DNA of 64,000 nt from Sciurus carolinensis. Taxonomy: Eukaryota > Chordata > Mammalia > Rodentia > Sciuridae. The position numbers were made by a program, and so were the translations under genes. Positions 39,852-52,115 of this stretch are shown here, piece after piece. The stretch covers positions 1,364,001-1,428,000 of the forward strand of contig NW_025920107.1 in the NCBI RefSeq assembly GCF_902686445.1, read 5' to 3'. Under the pieces are notes generated by a model. It worked only from the letters and a program-made list of their open reading frames with translations, made no database searches and had not been told where the DNA came from. The stretch's first letter is position 1; every line of letters begins with the position of its first letter.

Positions 39852-42800
39852 TGTATTTGTAGAGTATGTTGAACTTGAAGACATGTTGTGGAATTTGAGG
39901 GTAGACCATGATGGTTGAAAGGGTTTAGAATGTCTCTTCATTGAAGTAGACTTTCATCACCAACAGCCTTCTGCATTTGTTTCCAACAAAATGTGCTCAT
40001 TCTCCCTCTTTGAATATTAATCTTGGAAGCTTTTCATCAAAGCTCTTTCAGAATGGTGCATGTTCCAATCTGGAGTTATGCCATGTGATGGTGTGTTCCC
40101 CATGCCATCAGCAGGTTCTTATGTCATCCACTGCCTTGTAGTCGGATTCCTTCTCGGGACTGTTGAGAGGACTGGAGGGAATTTTACACAGAGACTTGTG
40201 CCAGGATGGCACTAGGCAGGTCAAGAGAAACAACACATGTGTGAACACAGATAGGACAGATATTTCTGCATCTCAAGGAATTTGCCATGAGGTAAATTTC
40301 TGAGTGCTGCTTAGTTGTAAGGTCACAGTCAAGGAGGGGTGACCTTACAGGTGTAGTGAGTACAGAATATCTCTCCTGACATATCAGCACTCTCTTATCC
40401 TCTGTCAAATACCCTGAGTGAATGACTCCCATGAGTCTATATAACCCTTCAGAAGATGCATCCAAATTTACCTAGAAGACCCACTTCTCAGGTCTCAGCT
40501 CTCACCTGGCTGAACTTTCTAGGTAAAAAGGAGCAACCTGAAAGATTGTGTGTGAGGTGTCTCAATTCAAAGATCACTTAACACACAATGCCCACTGCAT
40601 GCCCACCTGTCAGGAACTCTCACCAGCCATGATTCAGTGTGGTTGCTAGGGCCCTAGGCTATTTTCCTGACTAGGATATTCTGAGTATGCCCAGTTCTGG
40701 AGGATTTGTTTCAGAAGGAAAGTGTTAGAACCTGTGCTCAGTTAGGTGATCCATGTGCCTCCAAGCACACCTGCACCCAACCAATCCCACTGGAACTGGA
40801 GGAAAATAATTGCCTGCTGTCATGATGACTGGTGAAGCCCAATGAGTGCAGCAACACCTAGCAATTGTGCTTATTTTCACTCTTGGTCTGAAGTGGCTAG
40901 GAGTTGTAGCTTCTCTGGATGCCATGGGAACAGTGATGCCATCGTGCTGTCAGACCTTTCCTCTGTGGCCTCAGGTGGAATCTGTGGTGTGGGTGCCAAG
41001 TCATGAGAGTCACTCCTCAACCACCATGTTGATCAAGACTTGGAAAAACCCTTTGGGGAGAGAAGCCAACTGTTCTCCAAGCAGACCCTGGAGTCCCAGA
41101 GCCATTCACAAGGTTGTGAATGGCTACCAGAGGCCTGCACCTTCAACCTAGATAGAGGAGCATTCCCACTTTGCTCTATTGTCATAAGAGCAATGGTAAC
41201 CAAGAGAGGCATTGTCCTGAGTGTAACTGAATGCCACTGAATAATTGAGAGATCAGGGATATGTATTTCAGCCCTTCTTTCACTATAATAAATCTTGAGA
41301 ATAAAAACTACAAATATAATGAGAGGAAGATTGAAATTGGATGAGGAATGTTTCCTTTCTGTCAGCAAATATGGGTCCTGGGAACCCAGACACCAAGAGC
41401 CATCACATTTTACTTTGCCCGTTTACATCTCCTGACATCATCTGGTTATGTTGATGAGGCATTCCCTCATTGAAGGAAACTGGCCTTTCCCAGGATGAAA
41501 AACATCCTCTACCTCACCCTTACCTGAGATGAGAGGCAAGATCCAGAACAAGTACTAGCTTGTGCATTTTGCACAGTACCCTGATGTTTATAATTTTCCA
41601 AAGTAAAATGCCAAAAGGAAAAACAAAAAAAAAGGAAGGTTTCACTACATTGTGAATGTAATGGCTGGGGATGTAATGCCAAATGATCCCAAAAATCTCC
41701 TTTCATACTAACAACCTGAGCATATACTCATAGCCACATACTCGTGCCTTTCCTCTTGCCCTGTCCTCCATGAATCACTGTTATCATTTTTTGCTGGGGA
41801 CCAGCTACAACTGGTTTCCTGCTCAAGTTAAGATGGGATAATTTTTTCCCTGAGGACACACCACTAGACTGTGGGTCTTGAGATGCAAAAAAGTTTATTT
41901 GCAACATTGTTGTAAAAATGAGAATCAAGAATTCCTTAGTCTTTGATTGCCTTTGTCTAGGTGTACTTTTCTACATAGAACTTCAAAGACACAGAACCTG
42001 AGGGTATCAATTCATGTACCTTAAAGGAGCTGTTCCTGTTTTGAAGATATATCCCATCTGGTGGTGTGTGAATCAAAAAGGCAGGGGTTCAAATCCCTTG
42101 CACCAAGAGAGTGGAACATTTGAGGAGAAAACACTTCTGAGTGTGCAAAACCTCCTATCTTCTCAACCTTTTTCTTTTTCTCCTCTCTTATTCAATGGAA
42201 TCAACACTGTTCAACAACTACGAGTTTCAACTGCAAGTAATTTCCATTGACTACTTTCAGCTGGGAGCTGCACTCAAAGGGAACAGTGCATCTCCAGTCA
42301 ATTGCATTGTATAAGAGTACATCTTTCTTCACATCTTTCAATTGTCCTCAGTTCAGATGTTACATCTCAGTGATGAGCACACTATGACCATAGTTTTCCA
42401 GCAAATTCTACTGATAGACAATGTGCACCAGCTTGCAGTGGCACAAAATTCAAAATAACACCTCACTGGCCCTTGTCAATTTCAAGGCTTCTTGGACACA
42501 CTCCCAACTGCCAATGAAGGGGACTTCCACACTGGAACACTTTGCATGTGAACCACAAGGTGAACTGGAAAGCCAACAAGGGAAGACAAAAGACAGCCAC
42601 CTCTGGCCCTGATTTCCTAATCAATTTATTTTGTATGGGCTTGCTTATGACTTGAGGAAAAATGGTAGGATTTGGACCTGAATCCTTGTTAGTTTGTGCT
42701 GATAGCATTCAGGAGAAGGGGAATATACCACCTACTCTCCTTATATCATTAGAGATCCAGTGTGAAAAGGAACAGAGCATGTGTAGAGACTCTTGTTAAT

Positions 42801-43452
42801 TTTGATGGATGTCTTCAAGAAATGCACTGTAGAAGTGGGAAAAGCATATCTTTTTCTCATGTTTACCATGGAACTGAGGCTTATTGGAGTGTGCTTTTCA
42901 GGGAAAGGGAAGAAAAAAATTCACTCATTGGAAGAACTCACACCAAAAGGAGGAAAGCAGAGACATTAGGCATGTTGCAGGTTGGTGGTGGGCAAAACAA
43001 AGTCAAGAAATAAAAAGTATTTGAAAATTTGCAAATGCCTGTGGTACAGGATCTCTGCTTAGTCAGTATGATCCCACATTTGGGTATTCTTAAAACACTC
43101 CTGTTTTGATATTCAGTTTTGGTCTTCACTTTTGCATTTTAGCAGAGCTTTTCTGTTTACTTTTGTGATGTTGTGGTGCAGTCTTTATTTTGAGATCTAG
43201 GTTTGGTGCTGCATATTCCAAATTTAACTCATTTAAATTGAGGTTCATGCAAATAAGTGCTGTATTTTAAAGAAAGCCTTTTCTCCTGGTTCTTGTGCAA
43301 GAAAAACTATGAGTCATCATATGTATAATCAGCTGTCCATTAAGAGCACCAAGAAAGACCTGTGAGTTTGCCAGGGCTTTGAGGTCCTTGCAAGGGGAGT
43401 TAGTGTCTGTAATGATGGTTGCTTACAGAATAAACTGGCAAGTAGTACATCC
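39852..43452 (+). repeat. Tandem array unit U2 (3.60 kb)
   Basis: It has the same landmark order as U1: KRAB remnant at 39852, ATGATTCAGTGTGGTTGCTA at about 40629, tRNA-like segment at 42043, CTTCTTGGACACACTCCCAA at about 42488. A loss of about 180 bases near 40859 explains most of the shorter length. Confidence 0.9.
42043..42115 (+). repeat. tRNA-like SINE segment in U2
   Basis: GGGGTTCAAATCCCTTGC keeps the B box, while the anticodon-arm part is lost. Confidence 0.6.
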
Positions 43453-43708
43453 TGTATTTGTAGAGTATGTTGAACCTGAAGACATGCCATGGAATTTGAG
43501 GGTAGATGATGATGGCTGAAAAGTTTCAGAATGTCTCTTCATTGAAGTAGGCTTTCATCACCAACAGCCTTCTGCATTGGGAGCCAACAAAATGTCCTTG
43601 CTCTCCCTCTTTGAATATTCTTCTTGGAAACTTTTCATCATAGCCCTTTCAGCATGGTTCATTTTCCAATCTGCATTTATGCCATGTGATGATGTGTTCC
43701 CCATGCCA

Positions 43709-44543
43709 TGAACGCTGCTGGGTAACTCTAAAGGGAGTGTGACTTTGCACACACTGGCAGGGATGGATGTCTGCTAATGGCCTAATTTTGTTTACATTTT
43801 TAATGATATTGGCAGGAATCCATGGGCAGACAGGCAAACCAGGGAAGGCATTTGTAGAACTATTATTAGATACAGAAGATAATTTAACCGGTCTAACACC
43901 TGTTATGTTTCCTATAGTACGATCTAGGAGAGTATCATGGCATATGCAAATCACTTGATCACATAATGAGAGTTCAGAAGTGGAAGAACAGTTGGACAAC
44001 TTCATGAATAGCCAACTACCAGTAGTGTTAACAGTAGTATTAAATCAAGCTTGACGAGGAGGTGCTGAAGTGGCAGGAATGCCTATATAAGTATTAGAAG
44101 TTAAAATAGAAGGCAGGAGATCTGTATCTAAGCCTAATGGCATCACCATGAACGGATTGGGGATCCTAATAATTGTTGCACCAGTGTGGTGAGAGTTGGC
44201 AGTGATAATAGCACACATTAGTAAAAACAAAGTGGATGGGGAAGTATCACCTTCAGGAGTCATTTGTTGAGCCTACTGAGCTACCTTTGTAATCTCCCTC
44301 AAGTTACTGGAGGTGCATGGTGACCTCTTTTCTTTCTTCATTTTTCTTGTGTGTTTGATGATTGTCCTTGTCTGGCTGAGAAGCCCTCTGTGTCCTCAAG
44401 GCCGAGTCTCTTCAGTTCCTCTGTTGGGGTTTGTGAATGTCTTTTCTTGTTGCTTTCCATGTGACATAGTGGGCTTGACCAATCTTGCTGGTATCCAAAT
44501 TGGCATGGATTCACCTTCTGGGAAAACACAAGCAAAACCTCAC
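43709..44543 (-). pseudogene. env: env, N-terminal part only, broken
   Basis: On the reverse strand past the integrase end there are three pieces in different frames. The first is a basic leader-like piece (44338-44547). The second has a hydrophobic STLFLLMCAIITANS stretch that could be a signal peptide (44045-44263). The third is a Cys- and Asn-rich surface-protein-like piece (43649-44005) whose last part already reads into unit DNA. In the family, env makes the surface and transmembrane proteins. The transmembrane part is absent here, so no envelope could be made. The assignment rests on position and general character. Confidence 0.55.
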
Positions 44544-45059
44544 TCACCCCTGAGTTAATAAAGCGTGTGGTTCATGAAGGCAATTAGATAGGGGGTCCTT
44601 CCAATACACCAATGGCAGAGGAGTGTTACTGGGAAAAGGACCCCAATGCTTTATGGCTGGTGAAATACCGTGGTCATCAAAGGTTAGGAAATTCAGAGTG
44701 AACAGAATGTGATTGAGTGTGTATGATGGGGACATATGCGTTCCCTCTTCTCCCTCTTTTTCTCTTTGTAGCTGAGTTTTTATAGTATGGTGTGTTCTGT
44801 CTACAATTCCTTGACATTGTGTATTGTATGGGATTCCTGTAATTACCTTAATATTCCAAGTAAATGCCCAACTTTTGAATTTGTTTGAGGTATATGCAGA
44901 TCCATTGTATGTTTTGATGGCTCAAGGCACACCCATAAATAGTATGGCACCCATGCATGCTTGAACAACATGTTTTGCAGTTTCACCAGTTAGTGGAGTG
45001 GAATATGTGAATTTGGAATACATATCTACAATGACGTGTACATACTTAAGCTTCCCAAA
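44544..45059 (-). pseudogene. pol: pol, integrase core and C-terminus, catalytic residues changed
   Basis: The reverse strand continues from the integrase zinc-binding part. The first catalytic Asp sits in HVIVDMYS. The second, normally in KTDNG, is Tyr (KTYNG, codon at 44907-44909). The Glu, normally in GIVERAH, is Asp (GIVDRTH, codon at 44799-44801). A stop interrupts the frame before KTYNG. The C-terminal end LNFLTFDDHG and VYWKDPLSN is recognisable at 44544-44735. Integrase joins viral DNA to host DNA; with this triad it would be inactive. Confidence 0.75.
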
Positions 45060-45683
45060 TCATGGTATGTGAGTGATGTTCATTTGCCATACCTTATTAG
45101 GTGAGAGACCCCTAGGATTTACACCTTGTGGCTGTAATGGTCCCAAATGCAATAGAGGGGTGCATTTTCTGTATGACTGTGTGAGATGTCTGCATTTTTG
45201 GATAGTCAATTGGGGATACAAAATTTTTATGGACTTACTGGAAAAATGGAACTTGGCATGTAACTCACGCGCTTGCTGTAAGGCTTCTTGTTGTGTTAAC
45301 ATTATGTATCTATCAATTTCATCATTACCTTCAGAGATAGGTCCTGGAAAATAGGAGTGTGCTCTCACATGTTGTATATACCAAGGAAATTGCCTATGTT
45401 CTAAGATGAACTTTAATTCCTGTAAATCAAGATCTATTGCCTTGTCTTGAACACAAACTGAGGAGTGAGTTATGCCCTTACTTACTTGTACAACAAAAAT
45501 GCTATCTGAAATCACATTTAGAGGCTCCTTTTGCAATTGCTCTAAGGCTAAAGAAAGTGCTCTTAATTCTCCTTGTGAAACTGAGCCTCCATAGGGGGTT
45601 CTGTGCTTTTTAGATGAGGAAGGTCCATGATAATTGAATCCATAATTGTATTTATTAGCATCTGTAAAAAGGGTCGCAACCAC
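45060..45683 (-). pseudogene. pol: pol, RNase H and integrase N-terminus (207-codon open frame)
   Basis: This is the longest open frame in the window. RNase H residues are visible: Asp8 in LFTDANKY, Glu39 in SQGELRAL, Asp60 in NVISDSIFVV and the HVRAHS motif. The integrase zinc-binding region follows, with HAKFHF and the paired cysteines in KCRHLTQSYRKC. The frame ends at WQMNITHIP just before the catalytic core. In the virus these domains remove the RNA strand and begin integration. Frames on both sides are broken, so this is a fragment. Confidence 0.85.
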
Positions 45684-47060
45684 TGGAATAGGTTTACCAG
45701 TGGGCCAACAAAAGGGAGTGGGTTTTAATTGTTATGTATTTAATCCCTGTATAAGTCTGTCAGGAGGATAATGTGAATCAATAATGCCTGGGATTCCACT
45801 AATTAGAGTCTGGGAAAGCAGTTCAGTCATAATAAAATGATCTATCTTATGTTTTTCTAATGGCATGATAAGGATATCAGGGTCCTTATTAAAGACCTTG
45901 TGAGTTACACCTCATAACTGTAGATCCAGAAGACCCAAAAGCTGTGTAAAGATGTAATTTTCTGTGTTTTGCTCTAAGCTAAATGCACCCAATATATTGG
46001 ACCTTGTTGATATAGCACCCCTATTGGTAACCCAGGCATGGCTATGCAAATGGCTTGTATGGGAAGACTTGGATAATATCTGATTAACTGAGCCTACTTT
46101 AAAACATCATTTATGTCATTAATAACTTCTTTAACTTGGGTGGGTTGTTAGGTGTCTTTTTGAAGTTGGGTTGGCATTCCCCTTTAATAAGCTAAATAAT
46201 GGTGCCAGCTGAGCAGTGGAAATAGGAATAAAATACCTTAACCAATTGATTTGGCCACACAATTGTGGTAGTTCAGCCAATGAATAACTGTTTTGTACTA
46301 ACAGTTGTGGTCTTGCTGGAGAAATAGATTTCTATAATTTAAAACCTAAAAGTGTAAATGGGGCTACCTTTTGAATTTTTCTTCTGCAACCTTAAGACCT
46401 AATACTTATAATTTTTTAAAAGTTGTTGAAGGCACTTATTTAAGTAGTCTTGTCCCTGATGTGCTAATAATATATCATCCATGTAATGTATAATAAGGCA
46501 TTTTTTCTTGTAGAGGCCTTGTGGCATGTCTGACATAATGCTGACAAATGGTTGGACTGTTTTTCTTTCCTTGAGGCAATACTTTCCAATGATACCTTTC
46601 CAATGATAGGGAGCAGATGATTGGGCCTGTATACTGAGAAGGCAAAGTTAGGCCTATCCTTTTAATGAAGAGGAATAGAGAAAAAAACAGTCCCTAATAT
46701 CAAGTATAATTATTTGAAAATTAAAGGGAATGGCAGCTGGGTGCGGTAAACCAGACTGTAAATTTCCCATTTTTTTCATGTGAGCATTCACAGCCCTCAG
46801 ATCCTGTAATAGTCTCCATTTTTATTTATCTTTTTATGTATGACAAAAATTGTATTATGTGGACTTGTAGATGGTTCAATATGACCCTTGTCTAGCTGTT
46901 CTTGTACTATGAGTTTTAGGTGTTTTAGTTTTTCATTTGGTATAGGCCACTGTTCCACCCAAATGGGATCTTGAGTGTCCTACTGCAATGGAATAGGTTC
47001 AGGTTTTTGCACTAATGGAACAGTGGCCTTCGAATTGGGGGGTAATTACTGCACCCTGTT
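45684..47060 (-). pseudogene. pol: pol, reverse transcriptase, many frame breaks
   Basis: The polymerase catalytic motif YMDD is preserved within [14 protein letters not shown] (the YMDD codons lie at 46474-46485), but no frame of 60 codons survives across the domain. It sits between protease and RNase H as expected for betaretroviral pol. Confidence 0.8.
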
Positions 47061-47098
47061 TTATTTGCACAACAATATCTTGGTAAAATTCTCTATCA

Positions 47099-47464
47099 TC
47101 AGTGTTTAGCACAGCATCCATTTCCTACAGAATATCCCTGCAAGTTCATAGGCAATCCTTCTGCCAACAAGGGTTTAATGGCTCCCATTTCCCCATCAGG
47201 ATCTTTCCAAATGACAGGGTGAATAACTTCTCTGGTAGGTTGTAGTCCTCCTACTCCTTGAATATTGGGACCAGTTTTAGATTTCCATTTCATTTTTTCT
47301 GCTTCCTCCATCCTAATAATAGTAACATCAGCTCCTGTGTCACCAACACCCTTGAAAGGAACTCTATCTAACTGGGGCACCATCCAAGCTTTGGCCTCAG
47401 ATATTGGAATGGTCCACATTATCATGGGATGTCCTCTTACTTGCAGGGCTGAGGACTGCCCCAT
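47099..47464 (-). pseudogene. pro: pro, retroviral aspartic protease, 121-codon frame
   Basis: The active-site motif appears in VGDTGADVTII (Asp42 of the frame) and a flap-like glycine region GVGGLQ follows. The product in the family is a dimeric aspartic protease that cuts Gag and Pol. The frame overlaps the nucleocapsid frame (47437-47694) by 28 bases, as at a betaretroviral gag-pro frameshift. The C-terminal GRD motif is changed (QGYSVGN), and the frame ends early. Confidence 0.8.
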
Positions 47465-49000
47465 GCCCTGTTTAAAGGTTTTCTATCAACATTCTCTTTA
47501 GAACGACAATCACATGCCCAGTGGAACTCTTTTCTGCATATAGGGCATTTAGAGGGTGGTATTTTTGGTTTTACTTTATTTTGTGTACTCCCTAGCCTAC
47601 TAGGGGACTCTTTCTGGTAATGGCCTAATCCTCCACATGACCAATAAATTTGCTTTTTAGTCCCCTTGTTGCTCTCAACTTCCTTCAACTTCATGCATGC
47701 AGAAAAACTTCAGCTAAAGCAGCAGTGTGGGCTGATGCAGTACCTATGTCTTTGGTTGCTATAATCCAATCATCAATAGAGCCTCCCTTAAAGGGAGCAA
47801 TAGCCCTCCTAGCTTCTGAGGTGGCTCCCTCCCATAATATCTCCTTCAAGAGAGCTTCCGCTGCCCCTGCATGTTGAATGTTTCAAGTTATTGCCTCAGA
47901 GACATGTGCAACAAAATCTGAGAAAGGTTCTGTGGGCTTTTGTACTAACTGTTTTAATGATTTAGTTTCTCTTTGCTAGGGATCTGTCTTAAAGCTTGCA
48001 GGGCACATAAATACACTTGATCAAAATACTGAGATGGAACTTGTGCCTGAACAGGTAGTGAAACATACACTCCTTCTCCCTGTAAACATTCAGTATTTAA
48101 CTGTATTCCTGCCCTATTATTCCTTTCAGCCTGTTGCTAACATTGATCATAGAACACTGCTCTCCATAGCAGGTACTCAGCAGAGCCCAATATCATATGA
48201 CAAATATCTTTCCAATCCTTGGGAGTGTTAAGATCTAGACTAAAATTCTCTCTTAACTGAGTAGCATAAGGGGAATGAAGACCATCCTTTTGAACTGCTT
48301 TCCTAATGGTAGTAGCTGTCTTTTGTTCATGAGGATACCAATACAAAGGTCATTGAGCTGTTCTATTGGCATTTGCTGGAAAACTTGTAAAGGAGTTCCC
48401 CAATTACAATCCCTAGTTTGACACAAATCATTAAAATATGGCCCCCAAGTGCTATTATCTGAATATGCTGGAGGAGCAGAGATTCTTCAGCTACCCACGG
48501 TGGTTCCTTACTGTCATTTGATAGTAATATAACACTCTGGCCACAAGATGGCAATACAGGATAAAGCTGACTAGGCCATGACTGTGGATGTTTCTCATCC
48601 TCCTTATCTCTAAATTCCTGTGTTTTTTCTTGCTCTTGTTTTTCCCTGTTTTTTACTGTTGCCTGGTGACTGGCATTTATAGTTTTGTCTTCCTTTTCAC
48701 TGTTCCCACGCTCTACCCGAGCAGCCAGAATATCTTGTAAGTCTAAGTGCTTTTCCTCAGGGATCCCCCTAAGGCATGTTAAAAGAGAAGTAACAGTTGG
48801 ATAAAAAGTGAGAGGGTAAGTTTTACCCTCATGTATTTCTTTTCTAAGGACTAAATGTATAACCCTCTCCAAGACTCAGGATCCCAAATTTTATCTCATG
48901 CAATCCATGGGGCACAATCTACAACACTGTCCCATACATTTATAGCCTCCTTTTCTGACACTTTTACTCACCTGCTCTTTAACAGTGCTTGTAAAGCTCA
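47437..49000 (-). pseudogene. gag: gag: matrix, capsid and nucleocapsid pieces in separate frames
   Basis: Three open pieces lie in order on the reverse strand. A matrix/linker piece (48363-48872) has a Lys/Glu-rich middle. A capsid piece (48137-48346) holds YPHEQKTATTIRKAVQ and LNTPKDWKDICH. A nucleocapsid piece (47437-47694) has two zinc knuckles. The second knuckle is intact (CPICRKEFHWACDC), but the first has lost its first and last Cys (YWSCGGLGHYQKES). Stops and shifts separate the pieces. Gag normally builds the particle; this copy cannot. Confidence 0.8.
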
Positions 49001-49084
49001 CACCTGGGTAACTCTAACCTAAGGCGGTAGACTCCCCATAAGGTCACTCACCCAGCAGCTCTGTGGGCTTCGTCTTTCTCTAAG

Positions 49085-49102
49085 GCACCACATTGGGTGC
49101 CA
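49085..49102 (-). promoter_or_regulatory. Lys-tRNA primer binding site, CpG-decayed
   Basis: The reverse strand reads TGGCACCCAATGTGGTGC. It differs from the standard Lys(1,2) site mainly where CpG has become CpA or TpG, as expected from methylation decay. Confidence 0.75.
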
Positions 49103-49105
49103 AAA

Positions 49106-49461
49106 TGTTTTCAGATGTGGGTTGGCCTCTTGGGAATGGAGTGAGTGTGACAGTGCCCCTTAACTGAGACACCACGAGCCAGGTTCTGTGATGCAGACTC
49201 AATTTATTCAGGAAGTGCAATATTTTATATATAAAGAGAGAACCAATCATTTAAATGAGATAGCCAGACCACTGCTCAGGTTACATGTTTACAATACTGT
49301 ACTACAGGGAAGAGCAGACTTCTACTGGGAACCAGGAAGGCCCAAGAGGCATTGGATCATCACAGAGTGTTCTCATGTAACACGAAGAGAGCCCAGTGTT
49401 CTGTGCTCATGCCCAGTCCATATCTTGGATCCATGGCCAGTACACCCCAGGATTCTCCTCA
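49106..49461 (-). mobile_element. 5' LTR of the ERVK in U3, about 356 bp
   Basis: The plus strand starts TGTTTTCAGATG next to the primer site. Reverse-strand AATAAA lies at 49203-49208. The right end, near TTCTCCTCA at 49461, is set by where unit sequence returns (AAGAAAGAAC) and may be off by about 12 bases. Confidence 0.65.
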
Positions 49462-50781
49462 AGAAAGAACTCTTATGTGAACACAGATAGGACAGATATT
49501 TCTGCATTTTGAGGTGAGTTGAGGTGACCCTGGAATTTACCAGGAGGTAATTTTCTGAGTGCTGCTTAATTGTAAGGCCACAGCCAAGGATGTGTGGCCT
49601 TCCAGGTGTACTGAGCACAGAGTATCTCTTCTGGCATGTCAGCACCATCATACCCTCTGTCAGACATCCTGAGGGAATGACTCCCAGGACTCCATATAAG
49701 CCTTCAGAAGATGCATCCACCTTCACCTAGAAAACCCACTTCACAGGTTCCAGCTGTAACCTGGCTGAACTTTCTAGGAAAAAAAGGGAAAAAAAACCAA
49801 GATGGTATGTGATGTGTCCCAACTAATAATCACTTAATACAACATGCTCACTACATGCTCAACAGCAATGAGCTCTCACATGCCATGATTCAGTGTTTTT
49901 GAAAGTGCCCTAGGCTCCTTTCATGACCTGGATATTCCAGGTGGTCCCAGTCCTGGAGGAGCACCTCCGGAAGGAAATAGTGCTGGAGCCAGTGCTCAGC
50001 TTGGTTATCCATGTGTCCCCAAGCACACCTCCACCCAACCAGGCCCACTGGAACTGGTGGGGAAAAATTGCCTGTGTCATGATGCCCACTGAGGCCAAAC
50101 AACTGCAGGGACACCTAGCGTACCTGAAGTTTAGTATGAGTTGTCAGCTTCAGAGAAGTGCTTTGTCCTACCTGGTCCTGGAGATTGATGCATGGACCAC
50201 AGGGCTTTGCTCTCCTGGCTGAAGAGGTTAGAATCCCATTTTGGAAAACCTCAGTTCCCTGGCACTCACTCGCTTCTTCTTTCCTCTGATCATCACAAAT
50301 GAGTAGGTGCTTGTTTTCACTCTTGGCCTGAATCAGCTAGGAGTGGAAACTTCTCTGTTTGCCATGGTTAGAGTGATGGCATAGTGCTTTCAGTCCTTTC
50401 CTCTGTGACCTCAGACAGAATCTGCACTGTGGGCTCCAGGTCATGGGAGCCAGTCCTCAAACACCATGTTACTCAAGGCTAGGAAAAACCCTCTGGGGAG
50501 AGAAAACAACTCTTATCCAAAGAGAGCCTGCAATTCCTGAGCCACTCTCAACTGACCTCCAGAGGCCTACCTATTCCACCTGGATAGAGGAGCTCTCCCA
50601 TTTTTGCTCTCTTGTCACAGGAGCACTAGTAATCAAGAGAGGCACTATCCGGAGTGTAACTTAAAGCCAATGAGTCATTGAGAAATCAAGGATATAAAAT
50701 TCAGCCCTTCTTTAACTGTAAGAAATCTTGAGAGTAAAACCTTCCAACATACTGAGAGGAAGACTGAAATTGGAAGAGGAA

Positions 50782-51166
50782 TGTAAGAAATCCCAGAAAA
50801 AATATGCCAGACACAGGAAATCACATAAGGGAATTTATTAAGCAAACAGTGTCTCCCTGCAGGGTAAGAGAGAAAATGAGAGGAAAAGAGAAAGGAAAAG
50901 AAAGGGCATGCACTAGAGAGAGTGGAAAGCCACCATGATAGAGAAGTGTGTAGGAAAGACAGAAGAAGAATGGAAAAAATGGTGGGGAAGCTACAGTAAA
51001 ACAGTTGAATTCTGCCAGACTAATAGGGGACCAATAGGGGAGAAGGATACTTGCAAGCTGACTGATGAACCAATAGCTAGCTAGGATGTTCACAGATTGA
51101 CAAGTGGTTGAGAGGTGGGCAAAATGGCTGTACCTGATGGGCAGAGGAGCAGCTTCATACATTACA
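50782..51166 (-). mobile_element. 3' LTR of ERV family B, first copy
   Basis: The plus strand begins TGTAAGAAATCCC and ends TTCATACATTACA. Reverse-strand AATAAA occurs near 50835-50842, and CCAAT boxes are present. A polypurine tract lies just to the right on the reverse strand, which identifies this as the 3' LTR of a minus-strand element. It is related in layout to the LTR at 61931-62331. Confidence 0.7.
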
Positions 51167-52115
51167 TTCTCCCATTTCTTTTTTTATAAGATAATCTTTT
51201 GCTCTCCAGTTCTTTTTGAAACCTTCTCTCTCCTTCCTGCCTAAGTGACTGGTACTGGTTTTGCACGTGAGATGTAAAAAGTCCATTCTCCTTCCAGACT
51301 TCCAAAGGCAGATGATTTTCATGGACTTCAATTCCTCAATTTCACTGATCCCCTATTTCTACACTAACTACCTATCCCCAATTCTAACTTCATTTACCTC
51401 TCTAATTCTAGGAAATCCTTCACTGCTATAGGAAAAAAAAGGAGATGACTGATCTGGCTTTTTCAAGCTGGAAGGGGGCAGTGTGGGGCAAGCAGTTTGG
51501 AGTTCCTTTTTAGAAATTGGGTCAATTGAGGGATCCAAGGTAGAAGTCCGGTTGGTGAAGAGCAGATTGTAAAGGCATCTGGGGGAGGGTGCTTCTCTGA
51601 GAGAAGAACAAAAAGACTTGAGTACTGAAATGAGATTGATACAATATAAATGTTGCAGAATCTGGAACATGCCAATGAATATCATAATGATGACAGAAGT
51701 CAATAATTTCTCACCAGGGGGTGGAAGAACTGAGAAGTTTTTCCCATAACAAGGCCTAGTAAAGGCTGGAGAGGACAAAGTCTTTATTAGGGAACTTTAA
51801 CATTGCCTAGGTTATCAGGAATGCAAACACAATATTTAGTACAGATACTAGCAAACATATATTAAGCCTTACCTGTGTCTGTAGGCTTTAAATTGACTAA
51901 AAACTTCTGACTCTGGTGGATTCTCTTGATAGTTGTCAGGCACATTTGCCTAAGAATCTCTCTTTTGTAGCTTTTAGTCTTTATTCTAGTGGGCTAACAC
52001 AAGTGTACATCTTAAAATACCTTTCAGTATTACTTCTTTTAAATGCCCAAGAATGGCTATATTTTGGTTTTAACAGTTTTTCTAGGTGTTTAAGATCAAG
52101 CTGGTCAAAATGACC
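51167..52115 (-). mobile_element. ERV family B internal 3' region, truncated at 52115
   Basis: The polypurine tract AAAAAAAGAAATGGGAGAA lies on the reverse strand. About 930 further bases align by eye with 62332-63205. A reverse frame of 136 codons (51368-51778) includes a hydrophobic run, LLTSVIIMIFIGMFQIL, that could be an envelope membrane segment, but its partner in the second copy is broken and no domain is recognised. At 52115/52116 the sequence switches to tandem unit U4. Confidence 0.6.

Larger units (their letters stand above)
43709..49461 (-). mobile_element. ERVK-like provirus, minus strand, 3'-truncated in env
   Basis: From right to left it carries a 5' LTR, a Lys-tRNA primer site, gag, pro, pol and the start of env. 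It is then cut at 43708/43709 with no 3' LTR, where unit sequence continues directly. The gene order and motifs are betaretroviral. Frame shifts and stops are spread over every gene. The family differs from the LTR element at 279-764, judging by LTR sequence. Confidence 0.85.
43453..50781 (+). repeat. Tandem array unit U3, interrupted by an ERVK and cut at its 3' end
   Basis: Unit sequence runs 43453-43708 and resumes at about 49462-50781. Between these lies the ERVK of 43709-49461, and about 120 bases of unit are missing at the insertion. The unit stops at 50781 inside GGAAGAGGAATG, where other units continue with TTTCC. The remaining half of U3 is gone. Confidence 0.85.
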
